Source: Nostoc mirabile CHAB5784
GTDB taxonomy: Bacteria; Cyanobacteriota; Cyanobacteriia; Cyanobacteriales; Nostocaceae
Direction of reading: 5' to 3'
DNA length: 64,000 nucleotides
Assembly: GCF_020829645.1 (NCBI RefSeq)
Contig: NZ_JAIVFS010000011.1
Span: 78,960-142,959 of the forward strand
The first letter of the stretch is position 1; each line of letters opens with the position of its first letter. This document shows, one piece after another, positions 1-10,160 of this stretch. The position numbers were made by a program, and so were the translations under genes. The notes beneath the pieces are model-generated. The model did not search any database and was not told where the DNA came from. It saw only the letters and a list, made by a program, of their open reading frames with translations.

Positions 1-66
1 ATTTGTCATTAGTCATTGGTCATTAGTCATTAGTCATTAGTCATTAGTCATTAGTCATTAGTTATT
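1..66. repeat. Short tandem repeat, 7-bp GTCATTA units
   Basis: About eight head-to-tail copies of a 7-bp unit (gtcatta/gtcattg). The same family recurs at 9222-9270, 11683-11720, 34121-34165 and 39831-39880, always between genes or at gene edges except inside mutS. It is a Nostoc-type short tandemly repeated sequence. It is followed by C-rich degenerate repeats (about 70-143) that run directly into the bioF start codon. Confidence 0.85.
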
Positions 67-143
67 CTTCCCCTGCCCCATGCCCACTGCCCCCTGCCCC
101 ATGCCCCCTGCTCCCACTCCCCACTCCCCACTCCCCACTCCCC

Positions 144-1322
144 ATGCCCACTGACCCTTATGCTTGGCTAGAACATTCCTTAGCAACGATTCATCGGGCT
201 GACTGGTATCGTTCGGTACAACCTATCAATGGTCGTCCTGGTGCAACGGTGGTTTTAGCTGGGCAAGAGGTAATTAATTTTGCCAGCAATGACTATTTAG
301 GATTGGCTGGGGATGAGCGATTAATGGCAGCCGCAACTGCTGCGATCGCAGAATTTGGAACTGGTAGTACTGGTTCTAGATTACTCAGTGGACATAGGGA
401 ATTACACAGGGAATTAGAGGAGGCGATCGCATCTACCAAACGAACAGAAGATGCCTTGATATTTAGTTCAGGGTATCTAGCAAATTTGGGTGTCATTAAC
501 GCCCTCGTTGGCAAGCGTGATTTAATTTTATCTGACCAGTACAATCATTCCAGTCTGAAAAATGGAGCGATTCTTAGCGGTGCAGTATTTGTGGAATACC
601 CGCACTGTGATATTGCAATCTTAAAAACTCAGTTGAGTCAACAGCGACAAAACTACCGACGCTGTTTGATTCTTACTGATAGCATCTTCAGTATGGATGG
701 CGATTTATGTCCGTTGCCACCACTGTTGGATCTCGCTGATGAATTTAACTGTATGCTGCTAGTTGATGAAGCTCATGCTACTGGGGTACTAGGAAAAACT
801 GGCGCTGGGTGTGTCGAACATTTTGGATGTACAGGAAAGCAGTTAATTCAAGTTGGGACTTTGAGTAAAGCTTTGGGTAGTTTAGGCGGGTATGTAGCAG
901 GAAGTAACGCCTTAATTGATTTTTTGCAAAACCGCGCACCCACTTGGATTTACACAACTGGACTTTCACCTGCTGATACGGCGGCGGCCTTAGCAGCAAT
1001 CAAGATAGTACAACAAGAACCGCAACGCCGTACCCAATTGTGGCAAAATGTACATTATTTGAAAAATTTGCTGCAACAACAGTTAGCTAATTTAAAATTA
1101 TTACCTTCGGAATCACCTATATTATGTTTTCAATTGTCCAATGCGACAGATGCCCTCAAAGCTGGAAAACAGCTAAGAGATGCTGGCATTTTTGCCCCAG
1201 CAATTCGCCCCCCCACAGTGCCCACAAGTCGGATTAGAATATCTTTAATGGCAACTCATGAAGCAGCACATATTGAAAAATTAGTAGCAGTGCTGAAGAA
1301 TGTTAACATAATTCATAATTAA
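144..1322 (+). CDS. bioF: 8-amino-7-oxononanoate synthase
   Basis: PLP-dependent enzyme that condenses pimeloyl thioester with alanine in biotin synthesis. The 392-aa length is normal for the family. The internal-aldimine lysine is K242 in the [11 protein letters not shown] stretch. D208 and H211 lie in the VDEAH motif that holds the PLP ring nitrogen, and H135 in DQYNHSS stacks on the cofactor. The ATG at 144 is the first one in the frame and sits inside C-rich repeats, so no Shine-Dalgarno site is visible. No other biotin gene is adjacent. CAI-1 synthases and 2-amino-3-ketobutyrate CoA ligase share the fold, but the overall pattern fits BioF best. Confidence 0.88.
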   Translation: MPTDPYAWLEHSLATIHRADWYRSVQPINGRPGATVVLAGQEVINFASNDYLGLAGDERLMAAATAAIAEFGTGSTGSRLLSGHRELHRELEEAIASTKRTEDALIFSSGYLANLGVINALVGKRDLILSDQYNHSSLKNGAILSGAVFVEYPHCDIAILKTQLSQQRQNYRRCLILTDSIFSMDGDLCPLPPLLDLADEFNCMLLVDEAHATGVLGKTGAGCVEHFGCTGKQLIQVGTLSKALGSLGGYVAGSNALIDFLQNRAPTWIYTTGLSPADTAAALAAIKIVQQEPQRRTQLWQNVHYLKNLLQQQLANLKLLPSESPILCFQLSNATDALKAGKQLRDAGIFAPAIRPPTVPTSRIRISLMATHEAAHIEKLVAVLKNVNIIHN

Positions 1323-1370
1323 TAATTAGTAATTCATAATTAAAAGGGAGCATCCCAGTTTGCATGCATG

Positions 1371-1522
1371 TCATTGCGAGCGTTGGCGCAGCCTAAGAAG
1401 AGAAGCGAAGCAATCGCAAAATCCTCCAACTCAGAGCGAGTCCATGCGATTGCTTGTCTGCGACACGCACTTGCGTTCGTCGTTCCTCCTCTCTACGAGA
1501 CGCACTCGCGTTCGCAATGACA
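1371..1522. repeat. Interspersed palindromic repeat (TCATTGCGAGCG...CGCAATGA)
   Basis: The stretch opens with a TCATTGCGAGCG-type end, contains the common gttggcgcagcctaagaaga block, and closes with the complementary CGCAATGA. A related copy lies at about 44088-44250. The small open frame across it is a by-product of the repeat. Function unknown; it could form a long hairpin in read-through RNA from bioF. Confidence 0.6.
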
Positions 1523-1610
1523 ATTATTTTCTCCTTAAAAAATAAAAACTGGGATGCACCCTAATTAAAAGACGCTAAGATAAAACACTTTTAAATTTAA
1601 GCATTAATCT

Positions 1611-2326
1611 ATGAATTTCGTCAAAGTATATACTCTGACAGCGTTATTTTCAGCATTTACGTTTGCTAAGGCTTGCGCTACTGCTGTTACTGCTCCACCA
1701 CTTGAGACACAGGTGAAGCAAGTAGCACAGTGGTTTACTGGTTTGTTCGATAATTCCCAACAAGTGGCAACTAATCCTTCTATTCCACTTATTACTTTGT
1801 CAAGTTGTAATGTGGAATTGACCAATGCCAATGCTGTAACTGGAATAGAGAATATTTATCTTGAACAAAAAAGTATTAATCGCTTCCGTCTTTATTCTTT
1901 TAGCCAAGAGAATTCAGCAGTGAATCTCAGCATTCGTGCCTTTGATGCAAACTATTCTATTACTGGATTATGTAATCGGCTAGAGTCGGAACAGACTCTT
2001 GACTCTAGCAAAGTTTTGCCAACAAGCTGCAACTTGGAACTTTTGTGGGAACCTCTGATTACATTGGGAATAACTCTCCTAATGGCTGTCCAACAAGTTC
2101 TGGTGGGAAGGTGATTTCTAGTGTAAATGTCTCCCAAAATGGCATCGACTCTTTAGACAAGATTTTTGGAGCCAATGATAATTTGCTTTTCGCTACGCCG
2201 ATTGAGTTTCGCCGAGTTGACTCTATTCCTGAACCCTCCTTCACATTAGGAATACTAGCTCTAGGTGTCTGGAGTACAAGCAAAACAATTTTACGCAAAC
2301 ACAAACAGAAATCGACAGTCAAATAA
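1611..2326 (+). pseudogene. CpeT/CpcT-like protein with PEP-CTERM tail, frameshifted
   Basis: Two overlapping frames together make one protein of about 238 residues. Frame 1 (1611 to about 2045) has a signal-like start and a CpeT-type core: a WFTGLFDNSQQ segment, an IYLEQ segment and LPTSCNLELLW. Frame 2 (about 2045-2326) continues with YIGNNSPNGC, a SLDKIFGANDN segment and an EFRRV end, as in CpeT chromophore lyases. It finishes with IPEP, a hydrophobic stretch and a basic RKHKQK tail, a PEP-CTERM sorting signal. The frame changes near 2044-2050, where a one-base indel would restore continuity. CpeT-family proteins help attach bilins to phycobiliproteins, but the exported form with PEP-CTERM is unlikely to do that, so its role is unknown. 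It may be a real pseudogene or a sequencing error. Confidence 0.65.
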
Positions 2327-2393
2327 GAGTCTCTGGTTGATTGTGATTTATTGAAACCAGAAGACATATCGGATATTTAAAATCATCTTTATT

Positions 2394-2976
2394 AGGACTT
2401 ACGCAGAAAACCTCTCAAACTCTTATTCCTCCGTGTCGCGCCAGTTGCTTCTCCCAAGGGGAGACGCGCAAGGGACAAGTCTCTTAACCGCAAGGGCGCA
2501 CTGGCTTCTCTGCGTCGCGCCAGTTGCTTCAAGTCGGGGAACCCGCAAGGGCGCACTGGCTTCTCTGTGGTAGCCTGCGGCAAGCCCTCCGGGTTCGGGG
2601 GTCAATACGGTTCAGTTAAGAATATTTGTAGGTTGGGTTGAGGCAATGCGTTACCCAACAAACCCTGCCAAATGTTGGGTTTCGTTCCTTAACCCAACCT
2701 ACGCAAGAATCAGCTTTTTAGCTCTAACTGAACTGTATTGGTTCGGGGGTGACGCTCCTAACGTCGCTAACGCTGCGCTAACGCAAGACGCTCGTTGCGC
2801 TAAAGCGTCTCCCCTTGGGAGAAGACTCGCTAACGCTGCGCTAACGACGGGAACCGCCAGACGCTCGCGGACTCGCTAACGCTACGCTATCGCTTTTAGC
2901 GTCTCCTCTTGGGAGAAGACTGCGACCCCCTCACCGCTTTGCGTCTACGATTTTCCGTTCCTTGTGCGTAAGTCCT
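2394..2976. repeat. Composite repeat bounded by inverted AGGACTTACGCA / TGCGTAAGTCCT
   Basis: The 583-bp block starts with AGGACTTACGCA (2394-2405) and ends with its exact inverse (2965-2976). Inside are repeated modules (cgccagttgcttctcccaag, ttaaccgcaagggcgcactgg, cgctaacgctgcgctaacg). A shorter block with the same ends and modules lies at 21978-22365. The inverted ends suggest a non-autonomous mobile unit or a long hairpin; no ORF inside looks real. Confidence 0.65.
2628..2702. repeat. Hairpin repeat GTAGGTTGGGTT...AACCCAACCTAC
   Basis: A roughly 75-bp palindrome-ended repeat nested in the larger composite block. The outer arms are gtaggttgggtt and aacccaacctac, with inner acccaaca/tgttgggt arms. 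A second copy is at 8321-8394. This is a widespread cyanobacterial interspersed hairpin and probably not a gene. Confidence 0.7.
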
Positions 2977-3239
2977 GTTTATTTTGACATTTGTTATAAA
3001 CTTGGGTCACTGCATTTCTTGGAATTGAGTATTTATCAGCAGCAAACCGATGTTATTGATATAGAAGATTAATAATAAATTTTGGCTTTGGCTACTATAT
3101 TACTGAATAATTAACCTCTTACAAAAGAAGTTTTATAAATAAATAAAAATCTATCTGGAGATAAATTACTAAAATTTGCAACCTAGCTTAGGGTATATAA
3201 AGCTTTTGCAATAAGTATTGGTTGTTCCAAAACATTTTC

Positions 3240-6200
3240 ATGCTCCATATTCGTTATTCCCAGTTACTGCGTTATAGCATTGTTGTATTAATCGTCGCAC
3301 TTGCATTAGTGCTGATGTTGATGCTAGACCCCTGGTTAAGCATGAGTGGAACTCCTTTCTTGCTGTTTTTTAGCGCTGTAATGGTGAGTGCTTGGTATGG
3401 TGGTTTGAATTCAGGGCTGTTAGCAACCGGCTTGTCTGCGTTATTGAGCGATTACTTCTTTCTCCCTCCAGTTTATGATCTGAGTTTTGACTTATCCAAT
3501 TTTCTGCGAATTGGGTTGTTTGCATTACAAGGATCGCTCTTTAGTATCTTATGTGAGGCATTAAAGACTGCTAAAAGCCGGGCTGATGGAAATCTCCAAA
3601 AGCTGAGAGTTAGTGAGGGACGATTTCGATTAGCGTTAAGTAGTTCAGATATCGTGGTCTTTCAGCAGGATCGTGATTTGCGATATCAGTGGATTCATAA
3701 TCCTCAAGGTCTAGACACTGCTGAGGAAATGCTGGGTAAGTCTGATGATGAATTATTTCCAGCCTTAGTAGCAGAGCAATTGACGGCAATTAAGCAGAAG
3801 GTACTAGAGACTGGTGTTTCAACCCGTGAAGAGGTTAATCTGACAATTGGTGGAGAAAACTGTTACTACGATTTGCTGGTTGAACCGCTAAGGCATGTAG
3901 ACAATAGCATTCAGGGCATTATCTGTGCAGCTGTGAATATTACTAAGCGCAAGCAGGCAGAATTAGAAAAAGCCACGTTGCACCAGGAACTTCAGCAAGC
4001 GATTCAGCAAAAAGACGAATCTCTGGCGTTACTCAATGCTTGGGTTACTAGTTCACCAGTGGCGCTGGCTTTTCTCGATACTGAACTTCGCTACATTCAT
4101 GCGAATGAAGCGTTAGCAGCTACCAATGGTGTACCGCAAAGTCAACATATTGGTCGCACCTTTAGGGAAGTATTACCGGAATGGGCGGTGCAAATTGAGC
4201 CTGTTTTTGAGCAAGTGATGCAAACTAGGCAGCCCTTACTCAACCAGGAAGTGAGCGGTGAAACCTATCCTCCTGGGATGTATCGTTATGGTCTTGTCAG
4301 CTATTATCCGGTGTGTTTACCAGATGGGCAGTTATTAGGAGTGGGCGTTAGTTCAATTGATATTACTCAACTAAAACAAACTGAGCAAGCACTGCAAGAA
4401 AACGAAGCGAAGTTTCGCAGTGTGGTTGAGTCCAATATGATTGGTATTGGCTTTTGGCATAGAGACGGCAGGATTACAGACGCTAACGATGCCTTGCTGA
4501 ATATGGTGGGTTACTCTCGTGAAGAATTACTTGCCGGAACACTTCGCTGGCAAGACCTAACTCCTACAGAGTACGTGCAACTCGATAAGGAAGCACTGAC
4601 TCAATTTCAAGACAGATCCTTTTGCACATCTTATGAAAAAGAATATATTCGTAAAGACGGTTCGCGTTTCCCGATTTTGGTAGGTGCTAGCCATTTTGAA
4701 GGGACTGTAGACCGAGGAGCTTTTTTTGTTCTTGATATTACAGAGCGCAAGCAAGCTGAAGAAAGACTCCGCCATATCGCCCAAATTAGTAGTTTACTCT
4801 CTACTTCGCTAGATTACGAAGAAACTTTAGAACAGATCGCCAAAATCTCAGTTCCCCAGCTTGCTGATTGGTGTAGCGTTGATATTTTAAATGAAGATGG
4901 TTCTATTCGCCGTCTACCCATTGCCCATGCAGACCCATCTAAAGCGGAGTTGGCGCGTAAACTTCAGGAGTATGCGCCAGATTACAAAGGTGCAAGTGCG
5001 ATTACTAAAGTACTGCAAACCGGGCAAAGTGAATTAATCTCAGAGGTATCTGACTCGCTATTAGTGGCAAGTACTCAGAATCAGGAACACTTAGAACTTG
5101 TTCGGCAATTGGGGATGAAGTCTGTGATGATTGTGCCGTTAATCGCACAAGGGCGAGTCCTCGGTACTATTAGCTTTGTCAGCACCCAATCAGACCGTCG
5201 CTACGATCGCACTGACCTAACTTTAGCAACAGATATTAGCCATCGTGCTGCCTTAGCAGTGGAAAATGCCCGACTTTATCGAGATATCCACCAGGCTTTA
5301 GTTCATTATGCCGAATCTCTATCTCTTCTAGATGCGCTCTTAGCAGCTGCTCCCGTTGCTCTATGCTTTTTGGATCGGGAACTGCGATATATCCGAATTA
5401 ATCAAGTTTTCGCTGACATTAACGGTTTGACCATCGAAGAACATCTAGGACGCAAATTTGGGGAAGTATTGCCAGCAATGGCGGCTGAGTTGGAGCTACA
5501 GTTACAGCGTGTGTTGAATACTGGAGAACCCCTGCTGAATGTAGAAATCAGTGGTAAGACAAGGGAACAATCAGAACGTTACGGCTACTGGCTGGGCAAC
5601 TATTACCCGGTGAACAACCCAATGGGGGAAAGGATAGGGATTGGAATTATTTTGGCAGATGTGACAGCAGCAAAGCAAACAGAAGTTGCCTTACGAGAAA
5701 GCGAAGAAAGGTTCCGGGCAATGTTCAACCAGGCAGCTGTCGGCATTGCTCTGGTAGCGTTGGATGGAGGATTTCTTCAGGTTAATCCTGCCCTATGTGA
5801 GATTACTGGATACAGCCATGAAGAGTTAATCCAATTAAACTTTCAGGAAATTACCCACCCTGAGGATTTAGAAATTGATTGGGAAAATGCTCGGCAAGTT
5901 TTAGCAAAAGAAATTAGTGGTTATTCCCTAGAGAAGCGCTACATCCGCAAAGATGGTTCCATTGTTTGGGCAAACCTAACTTCATCAGTAGTTTGGGATA
6001 CTAAGGGACAACCAAAGTATGCATTAGGTATTCTTGAGGATATTAGCGCTCGCAAACAAGTTGAAGCCACACAACAGTTTCTAGTCGAAGCCAGCACCTT
6101 ATTAGCTGCCTCATTAGATTATGAAATCGCCTTGGAAAGTGTTGCTAATCTAGCAGTTCCTGCCCTAGCTGACTGGTGTATTGTAGATGTTTTCCAAAAA

Positions 6201-8276
6201 GATTGGTCAAGTAAACAAATTGCGATCGCAATAGCCGATCCCACAAAACAAAATACTTTAGAGGAAATCCGACGGCGTTATCCACCCAAAACTAAAGTAA
6301 AACAGCTTGTACAGCAGCTAAAGGTAGGAATATCTGTCTTTTACTCCGAATTATCTGACTCTAATCTTGTACAGATGGCTCAAAATGAGGAACATCTGCA
6401 ATTGCTGCGAAGCCTGGGTATTCGTTCTCTTATGGTGATTCCAGTTCGTTCCCGTGGGCAATTATTTGGAGCAATCTCTTTTTTTACAGCCGAGTCAGGT
6501 CGGCACTATCAACAGACAGACTTGGCTTTAGCAGAAGATATTGCTCGTCGGGCAGCCACAGCCATCGACAACGCAAGATTATACCAGGAAACTGAACGGT
6601 CTGTCAATCGCACCATACTTTTACAAAGAATAACTGCTGCCTTCTCGGAAGCCTTAACTCCCCAGGAAGTAGCCGATGTAGTGGTGAACCAAGGCATTGC
6701 CGCCTTGGAAGCTACTGGTGGTTCCGTTGTCTTACTTACTGAGGGAGGTACTACCCTAAAAGTTGTGCAAGCAATTGGCTATCCGCAAACACTTATAAAT
6801 ACTTGGGCAACTTTTCCCATCACAGCACCTAACCAAATAGCAGAAACAGTCAGAACTGGGCAGCCGGTTTTTTTAGAAAATTTAGCAGCCATGATTGCTA
6901 GATATCCCGACTTAGCAGATGTTGTGACTGTTATAGGGAATAATGCCTGGGCTTCTATTCCCTTGGTAGCAGAAGGTAAAGTAATTGGGGCTTTGGGATT
7001 AAGCTTTACTACTGGACAAATATTTAATGAAGAAGACCGGGGATTTATGTTGACACTAGGACAGCAGTGTGCCCAAGCGATCGCCCGCGCTCAACTTTAC
7101 GAAGCCGAAAAAACTGCAAGGGCGCAAGCCGAGACAGCCAACCGGATTAAGGATGAATTCCTTGCTGTCCTTTCCCATGAACTCAGAACTCCCCTAAATC
7201 CAATTTTAGGGTGGGCGAAGTTACTCAGAACCCGCAAGTTTGACGAAGCCACGAGAATCCGGGCATTGGAAACAATCGAGCGTAATGCCAAGTTACAAAC
7301 CCAACTGATTGGAGATTTACTTGATGTTTCGCGGATTTTACAAGGTAAAGTTAGGTTAAATCTTTATGCAGTGGATTTGAAAGTAGCGATCGCAGCTGCA
7401 CTAGAAACGGTGCGTTTAGCAGCCGAAGCCAAATCAATTGAAATAAAAACGGTGCTAAGTCCTGATATCGGCAAAGTTCTGGGTGATGGCGATCGCTTGC
7501 AACAAGTGATGTGGAATCTCCTCTCCAATGCCGTTAAATTCACACCCACAGAAGGACGAGTAGAAGTACGTCTAGAGCAAGTTGGGTTAGAAGCCCAAAT
7601 CCAGGTGATTGATACAGGTAAGGGAATCATGCTGGAATTTTTGCCTTACGTATTTGATTACTTCCGACAAGCAGATGCCAAGACAACCAGGATATTTGGG
7701 GGGCTGGGATTGGGACTAGCAATTGTGCGTCATCTAGTAGAACTTCATGGTGGTACAGTTCAGGCAGAGAGTCAGGGAGAAGGACAAGGGGCTACCTTTA
7801 CAGTTAGACTACCTTTGCTGAAAAATTCTGAGTTGCGAGTTGAGAGTGGTGAAGCTTCTCAAGCAGAACTAAGTACTGACGACACATTACTTGCTGGAGT
7901 GCAAATCCTGCTTGTGGACGATCAAGCAGATGTGCGAGAGTTTTTTAGCTTTGCGCTAGAACAATATGGCGCAACTGTAACACTAGCTGAATCAGCAAGT
8001 GAAGCGCTGGAAATACTAGTGCAATCAAAGCCAAATATTTTGTTAAGTGATATTGGAATGCCTGCAATGGATGGCTATATGCTGCTACGGGAGGTGAGAA
8101 AATTACCACCAGAGCAAGGCGGGCAAATTCCCGCGATCGCATTGACAGCTTATGCTGGAGAAATTAACTACAACCAAGCAATGGCAGCAGGATTTCAAAA
8201 ACACCTACCTAAACCCGTCGATCCGGCAGATTTAGCTAGTGCGATCGTCAATCTTATCGAGCAGAATCAACCTTGA
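3240..8276 (+). CDS. Hybrid sensor histidine kinase (DUF4118-PAS/GAF-HisKA-HATPase-REC)
   Basis: A 1678-aa phosphorelay sensor. The N-terminus has four membrane helices of the DUF4118/KdpD type (about residues 5-105). Then follow three PAS domains (about 120-510), a GAF (510-685), two more PAS (690-940) and two GAF domains (940-1290). The kinase core has the phospho-acceptor His in SHELRTP (near 1313), an N-box in NLLSNAVKF and G-boxes DTGKGI and GGLGLGLAI. A C-terminal receiver (about 1555-1678) has DD in LLVDDQ, the phospho-acceptor D in LLSDIGMP and a conserved K in LPKP. The ATG at 3240 is preferred to the upstream in-frame TTG at 3222. No DNA-binding output is present, so it likely passes phosphate to a separate regulator. 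The input signal is unknown. Confidence 0.9.
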   Translation: MLHIRYSQLLRYSIVVLIVALALVLMLMLDPWLSMSGTPFLLFFSAVMVSAWYGGLNSGLLATGLSALLSDYFFLPPVYDLSFDLSNFLRIGLFALQGSLFSILCEALKTAKSRADGNLQKLRVSEGRFRLALSSSDIVVFQQDRDLRYQWIHNPQGLDTAEEMLGKSDDELFPALVAEQLTAIKQKVLETGVSTREEVNLTIGGENCYYDLLVEPLRHVDNSIQGIICAAVNITKRKQAELEKATLHQELQQAIQQKDESLALLNAWVTSSPVALAFLDTELRYIHANEALAATNGVPQSQHIGRTFREVLPEWAVQIEPVFEQVMQTRQPLLNQEVSGETYPPGMYRYGLVSYYPVCLPDGQLLGVGVSSIDITQLKQTEQALQENEAKFRSVVESNMIGIGFWHRDGRITDANDALLNMVGYSREELLAGTLRWQDLTPTEYVQLDKEALTQFQDRSFCTSYEKEYIRKDGSRFPILVGASHFEGTVDRGAFFVLDITERKQAEERLRHIAQISSLLSTSLDYEETLEQIAKISVPQLADWCSVDILNEDGSIRRLPIAHADPSKAELARKLQEYAPDYKGASAITKVLQTGQSELISEVSDSLLVASTQNQEHLELVRQLGMKSVMIVPLIAQGRVLGTISFVSTQSDRRYDRTDLTLATDISHRAALAVENARLYRDIHQALVHYAESLSLLDALLAAAPVALCFLDRELRYIRINQVFADINGLTIEEHLGRKFGEVLPAMAAELELQLQRVLNTGEPLLNVEISGKTREQSERYGYWLGNYYPVNNPMGERIGIGIILADVTAAKQTEVALRESEERFRAMFNQAAVGIALVALDGGFLQVNPALCEITGYSHEELIQLNFQEITHPEDLEIDWENARQVLAKEISGYSLEKRYIRKDGSIVWANLTSSVVWDTKGQPKYALGILEDISARKQVEATQQFLVEASTLLAASLDYEIALESVANLAVPALADWCIVDVFQKDWSSKQIAIAIADPTKQNTLEEIRRRYPPKTKVKQLVQQLKVGISVFYSELSDSNLVQMAQNEEHLQLLRSLGIRSLMVIPVRSRGQLFGAISFFTAESGRHYQQTDLALAEDIARRAATAIDNARLYQETERSVNRTILLQRITAAFSEALTPQEVADVVVNQGIAALEATGGSVVLLTEGGTTLKVVQAIGYPQTLINTWATFPITAPNQIAETVRTGQPVFLENLAAMIARYPDLADVVTVIGNNAWASIPLVAEGKVIGALGLSFTTGQIFNEEDRGFMLTLGQQCAQAIARAQLYEAEKTARAQAETANRIKDEFLAVLSHELRTPLNPILGWAKLLRTRKFDEATRIRALETIERNAKLQTQLIGDLLDVSRILQGKVRLNLYAVDLKVAIAAALETVRLAAEAKSIEIKTVLSPDIGKVLGDGDRLQQVMWNLLSNAVKFTPTEGRVEVRLEQVGLEAQIQVIDTGKGIMLEFLPYVFDYFRQADAKTTRIFGGLGLGLAIVRHLVELHGGTVQAESQGEGQGATFTVRLPLLKNSELRVESGEASQAELSTDDTLLAGVQILLVDDQADVREFFSFALEQYGATVTLAESASEALEILVQSKPNILLSDIGMPAMDGYMLLREVRKLPPEQGGQIPAIALTAYAGEINYNQAMAAGFQKHLPKPVDPADLASAIVNLIEQNQP

Positions 8277-8320
8277 AGCAGGCAGGAGGGTTTGTTCAAA
8301 GAAGAGGAAATGGGGCATTC

Positions 8321-8394
8321 GTAGGTTGGGTTGAACGGAGTGAAACCCAACAAAGCCCTGAAAATGTTGGGTTTCGTTCCTCAACCCAACCTAC
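8321..8394. repeat. Hairpin repeat GTAGGTTGGGTT...AACCCAACCTAC (second copy)
   Basis: Same family as 2628-2702, with conserved arms and the same internal acccaaca/tgttgggtttcgttcc block. It lies just downstream of the large sensor kinase, where its hairpin could stabilise or end the transcript. Confidence 0.7.
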
Positions 8395-8450
8395 CCCGGA
8401 GTGCTTTTTTAGGCTTAACCGAGCAGTATTGCCCCCTGCCCCCTGCCTCT

Positions 8451-8586
8451 CAATACGGTTCGGATAAGATCCCCCCGCCTGTGGCGACCCCCTTAAAAAG
8501 GGGGTAAAAGAGGGTCAGAAGCCCCCCAATTTATCGGGGGGTTGGGGGGATCTTCGAGGACTAAACACGTTAACCGAACCGTATTG
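8451..8586. repeat. Composite repeat bounded by CAATACGGTTCGG / CCGAACCGTATTG
   Basis: The left end caatacggttcgg and right end ccgaaccgtattg are exact inverses. The interior holds the gatccccc...ggggggatc palindrome with a cccccttaaaaaggggg core. The same core and right end recur at 14823-15141. It fills most of the 8277-8600 gap, with the hairpin repeat at 8321-8394; no gene is seen there. Confidence 0.65.
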
Positions 8587-8600
8587 CCCTGCCTCTTTGC

Positions 8601-9209
8601 TCAACCAATAGGCCGATTACCAGGATTGACTGCATGAATATATTCACTACCCGATTGCGGTCTTCCTCGTTTATAACAAGCTTCTTCTGGTTTACCCCAT
8701 CCTAGCTGCAAAATCATTTCCAAAAAGCTAGAATTTTCCCACTTGCACAAACTTGCCCATTCTGTTATTTGAACAATTCTCTCTACATCAGATGTGACAA
8801 TTTTTTGGTACTGTTTATTATTATTGAAACTCAAGTACAAATCCATCCCTATAGAAACTTCATACCAAAATTCTACGATAGAATTTTTAGCAGTTTTTAA
8901 TATTTCTAAGTCACTAGTGAGGGCTATTAACTCGCTGTCTACTTCGGGATAGTTCAAGTTTTTACCTTTAACTGTTACCTCACGCCAAATAATACCTGAA
9001 ACTTGATTTTCCCTCTGATATTTATGAATTGCAGCTTTGAAATCTTGATAAGCAGTGAACTGTTGCAGCCCATCAGTTATGAGAAACTGGTCAATTACAG
9101 GATTGCCAGATACTGGTATTTCTAATTTTAGGCGTTTTCCCTTGAGGCAGGCTTGGCGTTCGGCTGCCAAAATTTGAATTAGCTCCTGGGTCGTGTAAAC
9201 CTTTGACAT
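8601..9209 (-). CDS. Conserved hypothetical protein
   Basis: A soluble 202-aa protein that I cannot assign to a family with confidence. It begins MSKVYTTQELIQILAAERQAC, a helical start rather than a signal peptide, and has no predicted membrane segment. The middle is mixed alpha/beta with many aromatic residues, and the tail is basic and Gly/Pro-rich. The ATG at 9209 is followed by a clean frame with unremarkable codon use. It is transcribed away from the sensor kinase repeats, with 7-bp tandem repeats immediately upstream. Proteins of this kind are found in other filamentous cyanobacteria, but no role can be given. Confidence 0.6.
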   Translation of the reverse strand: MSKVYTTQELIQILAAERQACLKGKRLKLEIPVSGNPVIDQFLITDGLQQFTAYQDFKAAIHKYQRENQVSGIIWREVTVKGKNLNYPEVDSELIALTSDLEILKTAKNSIVEFWYEVSIGMDLYLSFNNNKQYQKIVTSDVERIVQITEWASLCKWENSSFLEMILQLGWGKPEEACYKRGRPQSGSEYIHAVNPGNRPIG

Positions 9210-9221
9210 TAGAATACACTC

Positions 9222-9270
9222 TAGTTAGTCATTAGTCATTAGTCATTAGTCATTAGTCATTAGTCATTTG
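9222..9270. repeat. Short tandem repeat, GTCATTA units
   Basis: Six to seven copies of the 7-bp gtcatta unit directly upstream of the minus-strand gene ending at 8601. Same family as 1-66. Confidence 0.8.
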
Positions 9271-9406
9271 TTATGGACTATAGACTATGAATTAACTTTC
9301 TAATCTGTTAACACAGATATTTCAATATTATCCTTTGACATCGGCGGCAATGTGGTAACAGATATCACTAAAAATTAGGGTAGACCAATTTGGACTACCC
9401 CATAAA

Positions 9407-9994
9407 TTACTTAGCTAACTCACTACTAAACTCATTAAAAGCTCGCCGTTTTAGCTGTGCTGTTTCAGTTCGTGGCACTAAATCAAAGATTTTACGAAAT
9501 TCATCGTCTATCTCTTCAAAAGGTACTTGACCTTTTTTATTTAAAACGACCTCACCTGATTTATTAAACACCACGACTTGAGGAACAGCCCCAGAATAGT
9601 AATATCCTGCTTCTGTAGAATTATAGGTCTGTTTCAGTGGGATAGAATCTACATTAATAGGCATAATTTCTGCTACCCGACCATAGAATTCTTGTACCCG
9701 TGATATGGAAATGGCATACCTTTTGGAATCGCTGCTGTCATCCAAATAAAAGGCTAAAAAGATGGGTTTATGTTCCGCTAAAGCCTGTGCAAGTGTCTGT
9801 CTGGGAGGAACCAATGAACCGTTGCCAGCATAAACGACAAAAATGTTGCCATCATATAAATCATTATTGAGACCAGCATGTGCAGGTTGCATACTTATAA
9901 TGAAAAGACTTGCAAGCAACAACAGGCATTTGGACAACCACCTTTGCCAGCAAGTAATTTGTTTATGTAAAAAAAGAAACTTTGTGCTATTCAT
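9407..9994 (-). CDS. Exported thioredoxin-fold protein, likely photosystem I accumulation factor family
   Basis: A 195-aa protein with a signal peptide: basic start, hydrophobic core CLLLLASLFIISM and an AHA-type cleavage site near residue 41. The mature part (YDGNIFVVYAGNGSLVPPR, then IFLAFYLDDSSDSKRYA, INVDSIP, GAVPQVVVFN) is thioredoxin-like, with a cis-Pro-like VPQ but no CxxC, so it should not act as a redox enzyme. The pattern matches a cyanobacterial and plastid family described as thylakoid-associated photosystem I accumulation factors; that assignment is from memory of the family. The ATG at 9994 is chosen over a TTG one codon upstream. The gene is apparently monocistronic. Confidence 0.65.
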   Translation of the reverse strand: MNSTKFLFLHKQITCWQRWLSKCLLLLASLFIISMQPAHAGLNNDLYDGNIFVVYAGNGSLVPPRQTLAQALAEHKPIFLAFYLDDSSDSKRYAISISRVQEFYGRVAEIMPINVDSIPLKQTYNSTEAGYYYSGAVPQVVVFNKSGEVVLNKKGQVPFEEIDDEFRKIFDLVPRTETAQLKRRAFNEFSSELAK

Positions 9995-10131
9995 CAAAAG
10001 AAACCTTGCAAGCTACTACTTGTCGTGAGTTTGTGCTGAATTCGGCAAACTGGGCTGGATATGTAATTACGCCCGCGCACTACTTTTTAAGATAACGCCT
10101 ACTGAGATTATCTCTCGGAAGGGGGAGTTGG

Positions 10132-10160
10132 GAGAGACGCGATTAATCGCGTCTGTACAA
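10132..10160. repeat. Palindromic repeat GAGACGCGATTAATCGCGTC
   Basis: A perfect palindrome around gacgcgattaatcgcgtc, followed by tgtaca. Two tandem copies occur at 41679-41734. It lies in the 9995-10318 gap upstream of murT. The rest of that gap shows no gene. Confidence 0.7.

Noticed and set aside
1360..1545. Small plus-strand ORF after bioF
   Set aside because: It lies fully in an interspersed palindromic repeat and encodes repeat-derived sequence.
2646..2879. ORF in the 2.4-3.0 kb repeat block
   Set aside because: Made of cgctaacgctgcgctaacg repeats; no start signal.
8273..8467. ORF after the sensor kinase
   Set aside because: Made of the gtaggttgggtt hairpin repeat and C-rich repeats.
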